A stretch of DNA of 64,000 nucleotides from Dermacentor variabilis (GCF_050947875.1 NC_134577.1:66033639-66097638), one strand, 5' to 3'; positions 1-12,264 are shown, counted from the first letter of the stretch. Notes: generated by a model not told the origin, from the sequence alone. A program made the numbers and translations.

Positions 1-839
1 CGAAGCAACAGTATCAACGATATCATGCTGAAACATCGATGCGGAATATCTTGCTACGTGCATGAAACGCAATGGCCTTCTCTTTCTTATTTTGTTTTTT
101 CGTGTTCTATCGGGTGCAAAACGGACAAGGTTTCAACTGTTGTCTTGCGTCAAGCAAATGGGAGGTGGGGGCTAGGGGTGGGCTTCGTGCGAAAGCCGAA
201 CTGTGCGTCGAGGGCGGGCAAGGAAAATAAATCCGTCATTGTTGTGATCAAGAAATTTGGAAGTTTACTTAAGCTTGGTTCATTCATCCCCCCCCCCTCC
301 CACCAGTGCCCCCGTAAGTGACACTTGTGGCCGTAGAGACGTGGAATTTGTATGCAATTAAATTTGCTGAACTGTTCACGCGAGCAGACTAGAGTGCCGT
401 TTTTTGGGGAACATTTTTATCCGTTCAAGCCGACGCCTAAAACAAAACACATAAAGTAACACCTTATTTATCATACGTATATTTTCGGATATTTCCTGTG
501 TTTTCACCTTTTATCTTTTTTTTTTTGCGTTCTCATACGATGGTGATTGCAAAATAAGCCAAATGTCTCATTTCTCATATCTTTCACTTTACGGCTTGGC
601 GTCTTGGCGGTGAACCTATTTCGCAAAAGGGGTAAAAAAATGATTGAATCGGTAGCACTTGCCCTGAAGGAGGACAGCTTACAGACTAAACAAAAAAAGC
701 ACGTCTCTCTCCTTTATGAAGTCATACACAGTTCTAGGGCCACCTACCGTGGTTATTAAACTGCTATGATGCTCCGGTACTTAAGGCGCTCCTTCCCCTC
801 TCACCCCCCCCCCCCCTTAAGCAGCTCTGATAGGCAAAA
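1..839. other. No gene recognised
   Basis: Mixed composition with C-runs at about 288-299 and 805-817. Short open frames here have no recognisable domain. Confidence 0.6.
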
Positions 840-935
840 GTTGTATAAAGTTTGTAAACAGCGATAAGGTGCCTCAGAAAGGCTGGCCAACGTTTTGATA
901 GGAGGACCTATGTCAAGTGCTCGTCTGTGATTTTA
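840..935 (+). repeat. Possible dispersed tick repeat fragment
   Basis: ggtgcctcagaaaggctggc and gataggaggacctatgtcaa look like a repeat I associate with tick genomes. No second copy is in the window, so the call rests on memory. Confidence 0.3.
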
Positions 936-1123
936 CGGTTCCCTGCTTCACACGTCGGAACGTCACAAGGGTGACAAGCTGTCGATTGGCCTGTATTCGA
1001 GTGGCAGCGGTTGTGATCCGTCTACCAGCGCGTGTTTGCCATGCAGCCACACGTTCGCTTTCGTCGCCTTGCGACGTCAAATAATTTCAGCTCAAAGCGG
1101 GTTTTGGACAGAGGTTGCTGCGA

Positions 1124-1357
1124 CCCGCCGTGGTTGCTCAGTGGCTATGGTGTTAGGCTGCTGAGCACGAGGTCGCGGGTTCGAATCCAGGCCATGGCCG
1201 CCGCATTTCGATCGGGGCGAAATGCGAAAACACCCGTGAACTTAGATTTAGGTGCACGTTAAAGAACCCCAGGGGGTCCAAATTTCCGGAGCCCTCCACT
1301 ACGGCGTGCCCCATAATCAGAAAGTGGTTTTGGCACGTAAAACCCCATAATTTTTAA
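1124..1357 (+). mobile_element. Ruka-type tRNA-related SINE
   Basis: Starts cccgccgtggttgctcagtg, has a consensus-like B box GGTTCGAATCC and ends with tggcacgtaaaaccccataa. Of the copies seen here it keeps the best B box; others read GGATCGAATCC. It is a SINE rather than a tRNA gene, because there is no acceptor stem and the 3' body is shared by all copies. Confidence 0.85.
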
Positions 1358-1903
1358 TGGTTGCAGCTGTTGTTGGGTCGGTGTGTATTGAAATACGTGA
1401 ACAAAAATACGTTTGACATTGAGTATAGACACTTTTGACATGGTCAATTTATACATATGACAATGGGCGAACCGGAAAGGCTCGGCGCAAGCGCCTGTAT
1501 CAACCAAATGGTCCGCGGTAACATGGACCGCGATAACGTTGATGTACTCTTTAGTAAAAGCTGGTAAAATGCTCCAGTTGGCCGAAATAAGTCTGGCGTT
1601 ATTGACTCGCAAGATCGCCGGCTACGATTCATAAATTGCGCCATCTGCCGTAGTGACTTAAAGTTAATTAATTGAATTTTTAAAATCAATTGATTGAGCA
1701 TCATTTTGTTTCGCTTGTAAGCAACGTTCTTCGAGTAATCTAGCTCAAGGACTACCGATAAGTTGTTGGAAGTCAGCGCTGTGCGCATGTGTCCTCGTTC
1801 GTTCCTGTCTCTCTCGTGCTGTTCATATTTTAAACATGAACTACCAACATCACGCAAGTCTCTACGCTTCATGGCCACAATTACGCTATCTTCCACAGTT
1901 CGA

Positions 1904-2163
1904 AATCGTCGTCGTCGTCGTCATCAACCTGTTTTATGTCCACTTTTTTATTGGCTTCTAGCGCGAAGTGAAACACGGACACAGAAAGGAGCAGACAGGA
2001 CGAGCGCTCGCCCTGTCTGCTCCTTTCTGTGTCCGTGTTTCACTTCGCGCTAGAAGCCAAAATCACGTTACCGTACCAACTCGCCCAACTGTCTATCCTT
2101 TATGGCCACTGCAGGACGAAGGCCTCTCCCTGCGATCTCAATTACCCCTGTCCTGCGCCAATA
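1904..2163 (-). mobile_element. 3' tail of an RTE-like LINE, interrupted by H1
   Basis: Read on the minus strand, 2163-2099 and then 1944-1904 match the 3' end of the RTE-like element at 52.1-53.8 kb: GCAGGGAGAGGCCTTCGTCC, TGCAGTGG, ATAAAACAGG, then a GAC/GAT triplet run. The hairpin element 1945-2098 splits it. An ATT microsatellite follows on the other side. Confidence 0.65.
1945..2098 (-). mobile_element. Hairpin retroposon, copy H1 (near-perfect 110-bp palindrome)
   Basis: Positions 1951-2060 form an inverted repeat with 55-bp arms, no loop and a single mismatched pair (2000/2011). On the minus strand the element starts with the head GGATAGACAGTTGGGCGAGT (2098 downward), continues GTTGGTACGG, then the hairpin, and ends with a short A-run (the T-run 1945-1950). 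It is flanked by 12-bp repeats, tttatgtccact (1933-1944) and tttatggccact (2099-2110), one mismatch. TGGGCGAGTTGG resembles a pol III A box. Inferred: a non-autonomous retroposon inserted in an RTE tail. No protein is encoded. Confidence 0.7.
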
Positions 2164-2165
2164 AC

Positions 2166-2285
<120 letters not shown>

Positions 2286-2482
2286 CCACAAGAACAAATA
2301 AATAGTAGGCGGGCCTGTCGAAGCCTAAATAGCTTGTGTGACTAGGCCCGGCAGCACCGGCAACAGCGATCAGGTCAGTGTATGTACATACAGGCGTTAC
2401 CTTAGTGCCGACAAAACGTTGTGCAAACAAAAGGAAAATTGAAAATATGTTATTACAATGTAGCGTGAACATATTTTCACGC

Positions 2483-2483
<1 letters not shown>

Positions 2484-2547
<64 letters not shown>

Positions 2548-2557
2548 TAATAATAAT
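2484..2557. repeat. (AAT)n microsatellite
   Basis: About 20 AAT units and a short broken end. Confidence 0.95.
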
Positions 2558-2565
2558 CCATAGGC

Positions 2566-2690
2566 AGAGGTAAGTTGATGAAATAAAGCATTGGCATTCA
2601 CTCGACTGTAGCTCCAAGCTGCAAAGGCAACACAATGCCAGTTTCTCAGAAAGATTCACAGTTGAAAATATGGAGAAGAATGCCAAACCA
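2566..2690 (-). repeat. Repeat fragment with ORF start related to 3755-3905
   Basis: gcattggcattcactcgact and ccaagctgcaaaggcaacac match the copy at about 3810-3860. On the minus strand both begin a frame M(N/D)ANA-x-FH-x-L-x-SA. The frame here soon runs into an AAT microsatellite. Confidence 0.45.
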
Positions 2691-3310
2691 CGGGAACGAG
2701 ATGCTTAAAAAAAAGGAAAAAAAAACAGCGTGTGGTTCAAGCAGGAAGTCCCCTTTATCCTCGCCTCTGACGAATATTTCTCGCGTTTTGCTCTTTGGCC
2801 TACTTTCCTTAGTGCGTATAGACCTCGTATCGACTGGCTGACATTATTCGCGTATACTGCGCGTTTATGTTGCGACCTGTGCCCGGAAAGCGACAGGCTC
2901 GCGCCGTAGGAGGCGTGGTTTATCGACAGGTGCGACCGTAGTCGATGCGAAAGGTCGTTTGCTGCCGCAACACCGGCTGTGTGCGTATATCAGGTAATAC
3001 GCTTATTGTGCCGCTGTGGAGTCGAGGCTGGCCTTAGCGCTTGGCAGCTGTTGCCGGATCGCTAGCGTGGTGCCGGTATTTGAAGCGCCTCGTTTATGTT
3101 GTGCGACGGTGTCCTGGACACGTCATCGCCATCTCTGGAGACGGATCTTCTCTAAATGAATGAATGAATAATTTATTATTGAATGTGATGGCGAAAGTAT
3201 TGGCGTGTCAGACCGTTCTAATCGTTTAATATATCTTTTGAACTTCTGAGATTGGGAGTTATTGGGCAATGTTAAACTCGTCTAACGCTCCCTTGATACC
3301 GATTTTTTTT

Positions 3311-3534
3311 TTAATTATGGGGTTTTACGCGCCAGAACCACTTTCTGATTATGAGGCACGCCGTAACGAAGGACTACAGAAATTCGGACCACCTGGGGTT
3401 CTTTAACGTGCACCTAAATCTAAGTACACGGGTGTTTTTTCGCGTTTCGCCCCCATCGAAATGCGGCCGGGATACGATCCCGCGACCTCTTGCTCAGCAG
3501 CCCAACACCATAGCCTCCGAGCAACCACGGCGGG
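3311..3534 (-). mobile_element. Ruka-type SINE, minus orientation
   Basis: Reverse complement of the SINE: begins ttaattatggggttttacgc at the left and ends gcaaccacggcggg at the right. The B-box region is altered (gggatacgatcccgcg). Confidence 0.82.
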
Positions 3535-3637
3535 CAATACCGAAGTTTGCAGCGCTAACGGCTGCATTTTCGTTCAAGTTCTCTTTTTCCTACCTACACG
3601 ATAATTGTTGTCCTACTTAGATTGTATATTGCACTAA

Positions 3638-3905
3638 TCATTCACGCGAGCTGTTTTCAGTGCTGCACTGCTTTAAGAATAAAGATAACAAAGCGGCAAT
3701 CAGATCGCGGCGCGTGGGCGAATTACTCGACGGCTCGAAGTGCAGGGACAACAAATTTGGCAAATTGGTCCTGCGGAAGCTTGCGAAAGCAGAGGAAAGT
3801 TCATGAAATGACGCATTGGCATCCACTCGACCGTAGCTCGCAGCTGCAAAGGAAACCCAATACGGGTTTTTTCAGATAGAAAGCTTCACAGCTGAAAAAA
3901 TTCGT
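3638..3905 (-). pseudogene. Unidentified mobile-element ORF fragment
   Basis: The minus-strand frame 3826-3638 encodes 62 residues starting MDANASFHELSSAFASF, then LPNLLSLHFEPSSNSPTRRD. The start is shared with 2601 downward, as is the DNA upstream of the ATG, so it belongs to a repeated element. It may be the N-terminus of a gag-like or other transposon protein; I cannot name it. Confidence 0.35.
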
Positions 3906-4099
3906 CCCGGCCGCTTATATTGAAAATCTAGAAGGCACAGCGCCTTAGAAACAGAACCGTGCAGCTCCATTTGCGACAGAGACTATGACTTCACGAACCG
4001 GTCGTCTAATATTGTGTGTGCGGCCTTTGCTCTCTGAGAGGCGCAAGTATTACGACTAACATGACTTTCTAACATTCTAAGAAAAACCGGAACTAATAG

Positions 4100-4603
4100 T
4101 GAAGCTTACCTAAGGGAACCCGCATACGTGCCCGCTCGCGTGGACAAGAGTAAGGAAATGCGAGAGTATAACTGCCGACTAAATATTTCTAAATTTTCGT
4201 TTTTTCGCCGTGCTATACACGATTGGAACTGTTTGCCCGGCCTAATTGTTACTGCGCCTTCCACTCCAGAGAGGCTTTAAAGTATGCTGCACGTCAAATG
4301 CACTCGACGGCTCCATCCCTTTTCACATTTTTATATGACCACGTTTTATATCTTGACAAAACTGAATTGTGCATCGTTTGCCAATGTTTTCTTGTTTTTT
4401 TTGTGTGTGTGGATGTTGTATCTGTGTATTGTGTACTGTTCATCATTGTTTTATCATTCAACTGTTGCATTGTTTTTAATTCGCATTCTGGATGTATTTT
4501 GTATATAGCACCGCGTGTCTACAGCCCATGTTTATTACGTTCCCCCTACACTAATTCCCAGAAGGGCGCTGTAGGAAACTGTATAAACAAAAAAACAAAT
4601 AAA
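4100..4603 (+). pseudogene. CR1-like LINE, ORF2 C-terminus and 3'UTR
   Basis: The frame ending at the taa at 4278-4280 reads NCRLNISKFSFFRRAIHDWN then CLP, a typical C-terminal block of CR1/L2-like ORF2 (SFFPRTI-x-DWN-x-LP). It is followed by a T-rich 3'UTR and ends in an A-rich run with aataaa (4600). Only this end is present. Confidence 0.6.
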
Positions 4604-6071
4604 CCGCGGTCGAACGCGATTGGCTTCAACGCCGCCGGCCACGCTCGACGCCCTTTGCAACCGCTGTGATAGCACGCCGCGCCACCTAACAATGCCTTTT
4701 ACGCTAAACTAACCTAGCCTAGCCTACCGCGGGTTGACGTCAGAGCGTCGCCGGGGCCGTTTCAGCCAATCGCGCTCAAGCGCGGTTGCTAAGGCCTTCT
4801 AGATTTTCGATATACGTGTTCCGGTCCGAACATCGAACGTGGGACCGTCGCCTTTCACGGCCGTTGGTTCTCGATCGGGCGCTGTTGGATCAATAGGGCC
4901 GAGAGAGGCACTTCGGAGGGCCTTGTTTATTGCCTTCTGGTTGGCGATCAGCGTATCGAGAAATGGAGTATAACGAACGTATGTTCACGCCACTGGTGTA
5001 CCTTACAATCAACGCAGCGCTCTTTACGTTGTGTTGCCAGTATGCGTAACGTCCTATATCACATGAAAGTAAAGGACAGCTTCCCACTTTTGACGAAGGC
5101 CCGCTGGCCTCCACTTTTTTTGGGTGTGTGTGATGGGCTCTACGTGTCCAATTTGCGTCCCCTGCGCCACTGCACCAGAAAATGATCGTTCTCTGTAGGC
5201 TGACGGGTCCGAAGGACGTGAGTCTTCGTGTCTTAGTGACCGCCCTTAGGACACCCTATCAAGTGATTCGTGAACTGTGACTTCTCTACATTCTGCGGTG
5301 TGACGGCGAAGCAAACCTCGCAATGTCTCGGCACACACTCTACTTTTTTTTTTTTTTCGAGATGCCGAGGCCGCGAAGAATCATACCGTCCCATCGTCCG
5401 GTCGTCCACGGACGGCTTCCGGGTTATAGGGTACGCCTGTAATCATCTATCCGTGCTCCTGTAAGTGGAGAACCCTGCAATTTTGACGACCGTGAAGGAC
5501 TCGGTCTCGACTGTTCGGCTGTTTCCACATCGTCGGTGTCTCGAGGAGCTCCTTCTCGCCGGGACGACATTGAGCGGATGCGCAAGTCCTACCCGCGTTT
5601 TTTTTTTTTTCTCCCAGTCTACCGGAAGGGCACGGCGACTATCGTCGTAAAAGAGGGGGGGGGGGGGGGGGCGTCGCGCGTATCCTTTCTTCTCCGGATG
5701 CATCGCCGAGGGTCAAACGCCATTGCGCGTTTCCTACACGCCCATATCCTGCAAGGGCGGTAGACGGGCGCGTTTATTCTGGGAAGCAGGAAGTAACGGG
5801 TTGAGAAAAGGGTTCATAACGGAACACCAGGGTTTCCAAAAAACATCGGGTTTCCTTCATACTCTCGGTTGCGAAGGAGGCCGAAACTTTTCTGGCATTT
5901 CAGATACGTGTGCGGGAATGCTTACAACTGAAGTCGAGGGAATTTTTTTTTTTTTCTGATGGGTGTTTATTACCTGCTGCTGCTACTCTGCTGGACGCTC
6001 AACTGCTTGGTCGTGACGTTCTTTCTTTCTTCATTCATTCATTCATTCATTCGTTGAGTTTGTAGTTCCAA
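4604..6071. other. No gene recognised
   Basis: GC-richer at 4610-4860 with CCAAT-type boxes (gattgg, agccaatc) but no exon pattern. T-runs at 5344-5358 and 5599-5610, a G-run at 5656-5671, and a CATT repeat at 6030-6050. Confidence 0.5.
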
Positions 6072-6290
6072 CACAATGCTAGGGCTACGAGAGACGCCGT
6101 AGTCGAGGCGCTTGGATTAATTTTTTTTTTTTGGGGGGGGGGGGGGCTCTCTAACACACACCGACCGATGTCTGAGCATACAATCCCTTTTCAATGTCGC
6201 TTTACATGCGGACACCGCGGCTGGGACTCGAACCGTCGACTCCGTGATCAGCAGCAGAACGCCGTAGTGTTCTGCTACTGAGAACAGCGT
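6072..6290 (-). mobile_element. tRNA-related SINE ('GACGCCGTAGT' type), minus orientation
   Basis: The B-box complement gggactcgaaccgtcgact and the block gagacgccgtagtcgag are shared in layout with the copy at 22.8-23.0 kb. A T-run followed by a G-run (6121-6146) breaks the middle. Confidence 0.5.
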
Positions 6291-6477
6291 GATATTAACG
6301 ACTAACGAAACACGTCGATAAACGCAGTGTGCTTCTCACAAACGTATTTCGATGGTGATGCGCACGCTTCTCCGATGGAAGAGGCGCCCTTTTTACCGAG
6401 GTTTGCTTTCAATTACCTGTAGCACTCGAAGCCCCTCCCTCTGTTGCAAATCTCCTAGCCTAAACATATCTTTCCGC

Positions 6478-6602
<125 letters not shown>

Positions 6603-6929
6603 TGCTCGAACTTGTCTGCTTCCTTCAGTGTCAATGGTTTCGGCGCATTGCGTTTAGTCAGAACTGCCGCGACTCTGGCTAACATGTCGTGCTTTCCCAG
6701 TTTTCTTGCCGCGCTGTTCTGGAACAGAAAACAGCGCAGTAAGGAAACAGTGCATTTTGCCCTATTGTGCGTCTTTGTGTGCCAAAACAGCACGCTAATA
6801 AAACTTAAGGATGAGGATTTAGTTAATCCGAGTTGTCTTTTTATGTGCCCTCAAGCACGGCATCTTTGGCACTGCTCTGCCTGTCCCTCATCAGGCTCGT
6901 CTAGTTCCGACTGCCTGGAGCTTCAGAAT

Positions 6930-6939
6930 TTTTTTCGTC

Positions 6940-7011
<72 letters not shown>

Positions 7012-7067
7012 TACTATGTATTTGTTCTTGTTGGGCATAAATATTATTATTATTATTATTATTATTA
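6930..7067. repeat. (AAT)n and (ATT)n microsatellites in opposite sense
   Basis: AAT units at 6930-7012, a 29-bp spacer, then ATT units at 7042-7067. The two can pair as a hairpin. Confidence 0.9.
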
Positions 7068-8390
7068 AGAACTGTTAGACCGTACTTAAGTTACGGATAT
7101 AACCGTCACGTAACTTTCTTGGCGTTGCCGAATGATATTTGCTTTTAGTACCTAGACATCAAATTGAGAGTAATGCTTGAATAAGGGAGGGTTAGATTGC
7201 CGGAGCGCCTGAGCAGAGAAGGAAACAAGATGCCTCGAGGCATTTCGGCACCGTTTAACTTGGCGCGAGTGTCTTAACTGGCCGGATACCGGTGACGTAA
7301 TTACGCTTGGCACACTGCGAGAGCCAGGAGCGACAGATTGCCGCCATTACCCCACCCTGTCCTGGCACGGTCGCGCATACTGGAAAGTCCTGCGGTAGCA
7401 GACCCGCTGTGTGCGCCGACGTAGTCAGGGGTGACTGATCGCCACAGATTCAGCGAGTTTGCTCGTGTGCTCGTTACGGTTAAGCGTTCTGGCTGCGCGT
7501 TGGTTTGTACAGTCTTATCTCAGCATCGTGATTCGTTCGTCGGAAAAAAAAAAAAGAAGCTGCACCGACGATTACGATACTGCGAATTTCGAGCGCAGCT
7601 GTTTCGGCCGACGCGAACTGTTGTTTGAGGTAGCGAAATGTCCGAAGAACGCACGCCCTTACACCTCTAGGCTTACATCACGCCTCCCACCTTCCCTAAA
7701 AAAAGAAGAATGTGAACTTCAACACATTCTTTGGCTCTGAAGCCCATAGCCTGTGTGACTCACCGCTGCACTATTGTCTGATGTGGCCTCCGAAAGATTT
7801 GAAGGACACTAGAGCTTCCCCTGTAAGAGCGGAACGCGATAGTATTCAAAGATCATTGACTGCTTGTCACGATTCGCGGCAACCGCAGCTTTCTTTGCGG
7901 AGGCGAGCGCGATGGTGTTATTGTCGCAAGGAACCGAGCGGGCCGCGCAGCTGTGTGTATGGCAGGAACGCTGGATAAAAGTGTTTGCATTTGAGCTTCC
8001 GCATAACAGAACTACGTTTATTGGTGCATTGAGATTATACTCCAACGCTGTCGTGTCTGTCGGTCAGGTTTAAGTCGTACTTCACGATTTTTCTGACGCG
8101 TTTTGCCCTGAGGAATTCAATTAGTTCAGTAACTCCTCTGCGCCACGCGGAGCGCTGGCGTGGTTGGGGTTCGGAACGATTTTTGGCGAAACGACGTCCG
8201 ACGCCTACAACGGCTTTTTTTTTTTGTGTGTGTGTGTGTCTGTGACAAGGGGGCTTTAACGCTATCGCGTTAATAAATGCACGGAGGTCACCACTCTCAG
8301 TCTTTGTAGCGGGCCCGCATAAGTTGCAAAGCTCCAAAGCTTCGTGCCAACGCACTCGTTAGCGCGTCAGGCTTGCCAACTGCAGATTGC
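7068..8390. other. No gene recognised
   Basis: Unique-looking sequence with a T-run and (GT)n at 8217-8239. No protein motif was seen in any frame. Confidence 0.5.
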
Positions 8391-8524
8391 TTGAATTGTA
8401 GCCCGAAGTGACGCAGGCAGGCTAGAAGCAGACAGGACGGAAAATCTAGTCTCTGTCTGCGTCACATCGCGCTACAATTCAATATCATATTACCGTATAC
8501 CAACTCGCCCAACTTCCTCTCCTT
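8391..8524 (-). mobile_element. Hairpin retroposon, copy H2
   Basis: Imperfect arms of about 38 bp at 8391-8430 and 8446-8482 pair around a short loop. Downstream (8483-8524) is the same head as in H1, read on the minus strand as AGTTGGGCGAGTTGGTATAC. The arm next to the head shares TAGCGCGA(A/T)GTGA with H1 but then diverges. No clear target-site duplication was found. Confidence 0.6.
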
Positions 8525-8874
8525 TTGCATATTGCCACCTGGACTTTAGTTCAAACCCATGCGGCCGGCAAAGTATTAGCTTCCTTTGCCCTCTGGCGAG
8601 GTTGCAGCCGAGCAAGTGGCTTGACGATGATATCTTTACGACGATGACTTGACAGGTGTCGGCATAACGGAGAAGACAGACTGTTGGAGCAAACCCAGTT
8701 TAAAACTCTTAACTGCTGTGTTACAAATGGGAACCAGGTAAACGGAACGGCCAAGCAAAAGAAAAAAAAAATGGAATGAACCGTCATCACTGTACAATAT
8801 GGGATGCGTTACGGTTAGGACAGAGGTACAGGTTTGCTCTAGGCAAAACACGAGACTAATGGGCCTCGTCTTCT

Positions 8875-8876
8875 TA

Positions 8877-8908
<32 letters not shown>

Positions 8909-8909
8909 C
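8875..8909. repeat. (TA)n microsatellite
   Basis: About 17 TA units with one tg interruption. Confidence 0.9.
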
Positions 8910-11900
8910 TTCTGCTATTATTTCATCTCCAAAGCAGAGCATGAAATTTTAGTATGAGGGCGCCAGGCAGGATGTCTGTCCGCGTTCAGTCCCTTCTTCA
9001 TGCTGGGATGGCCAGCTGTGCTTACGCGCAGGGGCACTTTTTTCGTTGTAGCTAACTCTTTCTTTCTTTTTTAAACGTGCGATAGCAAGTTAAAATTTCA
9101 AATCTGGGTTCGCTGTGCGCGTGTGTTCTTTCCGTCACGCCGTCGCCATGACGACGTCATCGTTGTATCGTGCCGTATTCAGGCCACTTCCTCGATCTAC
9201 GCTACGCCCTCGGCACATGGGCAAACAAACACGTAACTCCAAATGGCAGAGCTTATTAAAGAAAAGAGAAAGTGGCTGGTTGAGAAAATTCAGCACGAGG
9301 CAGGTTGTTTCTACTGCTACCTGGGACTAGAGCAAAAGAAAGGAGGTGCTACGTAATTCACCAGCAAAGACGTAAAAAAAGTAGCAAGAGCAGACAAATG
9401 CATCTCGCGAATAATTCCTTACGCGGGCGACGGTATATCATATATAATGATGCCGTTACAACGGTGATGAGGCAATTTTCGACGTGTTTCACATCTCCTT
9501 GTGAGTTCTTAAGAGTCACCCAGTGCTGTTTGTTGTTCTCCTTCGATATACGTTACGAACTTAATGCAACAGAACGTTTGTATTTAGAACACTGCGTGTA
9601 GTGTGCGTTAACCATTAAAGCATCTCCCACTTCAGCCGCTGGGAGACAAATTCGGGGCGCTGCGCGGGAGGAGCGTGCGGTGCGGAGTCGGACGCGCTAG
9701 GCCAGGACTGAGCTGTCGCGCAACATTCGCGCTTGTTTCAAGTATGTTGCCCTTATAGCGAAGCTTTCTTGCGACATCTTCGGATGGTCGACGGGATCCT
9801 CCGAATCCGAGCCAATCCATTCTGTAGGCACTGCGAGTCTGTGTAGGAGATATCTCGCGCCAACCGAGCGGTCGGCTGCTTTCTGGAGCAGTGAGAGGGA
9901 AGGAAGCGAAAGCTGAAGGGGAACTTCCGATAACGCGGCCAGGCGCTACCGCTGGATGCGTTTAGACGTGGAACGTGCCAGCGACTGGCGGCGGCGTGGA
10001 TGATAATCGTCGCCGCGAATGCGAGCGCAAGCACTCGAACGGTTGGAGTCGAGTCACGTGACCGGAAACCGACTGTAGACTTCTCGGACGCGCGCTGAAG
10101 GCGATACTGGGAGCGCCTGTCGTGCGCTCTGATCTGTAGTCGGCCGCCGACGTAGTGAAAGTTCTCGGCTCTGTCACAGATGGTTGCTAAGGCCCTGTGG
10201 CGTCCAGGAAGCCCAGCGGCACTTTGTGTGGCCTTCTGCAGCTGTGAAATGCCCCCCCCCCCATGGTCTCGAGATCTTCTCCGACTACAAAGGTTGTCCG
10301 TGTAGCTGGTTTAGAGCCTCGCGGAAAGTCAAGCTTTTCATTTTCAGAAGAAGGGGCAGTATAGCACAGAAGGTGTTCTGTAGTTTCTTCGACACCGCAG
10401 TCGTTGTCAATCGGCGTTGTCGGTCATTCCATTCAAGAATGAGTCTGCATTGGCTTGAACAGAAAATGTATTTCGAGCTTACGGATGCCCACGCGGCTTC
10501 ACTCAACGTCTGGGGAAGTAGTTTTCAGTCACGTACTGGCGGGGCATTTCCTTTCCGCATCAATTCCTTCGAAAATCGATTTCGCGCCGTGGAACTTAAA
10601 ATCGCAGTAATACGTATGCAGTTAGATTAAGCTCGCGCATCTCCGTTTGTCTTGGAAGTGTTTCTACAATGTTCCGTCGCGTTTACTCATTTGTGTGTGC
10701 ATAAATGCGGTCATGAGTTTATCTGAAGTCTTTCCGCGGCTGGCATACTTGGTGGCAGAGCGTGTTCTTGAGCTCTTCGTGGAGTACTTTTCGAGTACTT
10801 GGAATTGTGAATTTTGCGCTCGAGGCCTTTACTTAGCTGCGCTAACAAAAAGAAAGCACGTCGGAGAATAGCAGAACTATTTCTACAAGTGTCACCTGGA
10901 CAAGGGCATGGCAAGTTGCTGGACACACAACGATGAAAGAAGCAGGACACCGATATGACGTTGTAAAATTTCGGTGCAGAAACTTTTATGCGTAGAAACG
11001 ACTACTGCACGAACGTACCAGTGACGTGCTTCAAGTGAACACAACTCGCTTTCACAGGTGTAGGCTCTCGTGTGCTGCAACCCAAGCAAAGTTGCATATT
11101 GTTGCATGCACTTGTTGAAGCGACGCATGAGGCTCGGGTTGAGGCTAACACTGCGCACGCAGCGCTAGCGACGCCAGTTTCTACTGTGTGCCCTGCGTTT
11201 TCTACGCAGCCGAATAACGAAAGGAAATTTCCGTCTGGGCCACTCAATTTGATTTCTTCCCGTCTCGTTCCGCTTGCGATCCGGCAGTCGCATGTGTTCG
11301 CGCGCGTATTAAATCTTTGGTGGCTAATAGTTGTCGCTGAGTGCCGTGTCTTCACACTAGGTGCTTCTCCGTACTCTGCTGCACAGAATAACGGACACCG
11401 CTGAAGAAAAAAAAAAAAGGCATCCATGGCGGCACGTTCGACGTCTCTCAGGCCACGTGATTCAGTGCGGACGAGCGAAAGTAGCGGCCGCGTTCGCCAC
11501 GAGCACCCATCTATGACGCAAGCATCATCGACAGGGCGGGGGAAAGGGCGCGGAGGACTGAGAGAAGGTGTAGGAGAGAGAGAGGGGGGGGAGCAGTCGA
11601 GACGTGATCCGCTTGGTGAAGCGAGGGAGCGGGGCGTGCAGGCCGGATAGGTATGGGGTCGCTGTGCATGCCGCCGCTTGACCTAGAAAGCGAGGCAGAA
11701 AAGAAGCGAACATTGTTGCTCCCCCTGCCGTGCATTGAACCCCGACGGCTTGCTCAAGGCGAGTGAGCCGTGCTTGTGCAGAGGGTGACGCTGCCGGCTG
11801 CCTTGACATCCTTCCGAACGCCGCCGGATGGCTTGAAAGAGTAGCGCTACTATGCAAACTCGCTTTCTCCTTTTTGTTCGGCCTCCCCCCCCCCCCAACC

Positions 11901-12264
11901 CCCAACTCTTCGCTTCCATTCTCTATTTTTTTTTTTCGAGTTTGACATTCTTAAGGGGGCGCGATTGCGCTGTCAGTTCGTATAGCCGTTTTCTTGTCTC
12001 TCTCTTTCTCTGCCTGCGAACCGTAAAGGTACACTTAAGACACACTTTGAATCAGTTTATACCGATAAAGTGTTCTGTCAAAGCAATAATTCCGTTGATT
12101 TCGTGGTAATAATATAATTACTAGAAGAGAAATTTTGAAACATTGAAATTTGAGAAATTTGTATTTGAGCTCGTTTTGGCTCAGTATAAGTTCAGGGAAT
12201 GCGCTAACTTCACTCATTGGCTCTTTTACAATACAATGAAATTGACTTCACCTATCAAAAGGTT

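Noticed and set aside
1121..1200. A tRNA gene
   Set aside because: A and B boxes are present but the acceptor stem is missing and the same head recurs in many copies with a shared 3' body, so it is a SINE.
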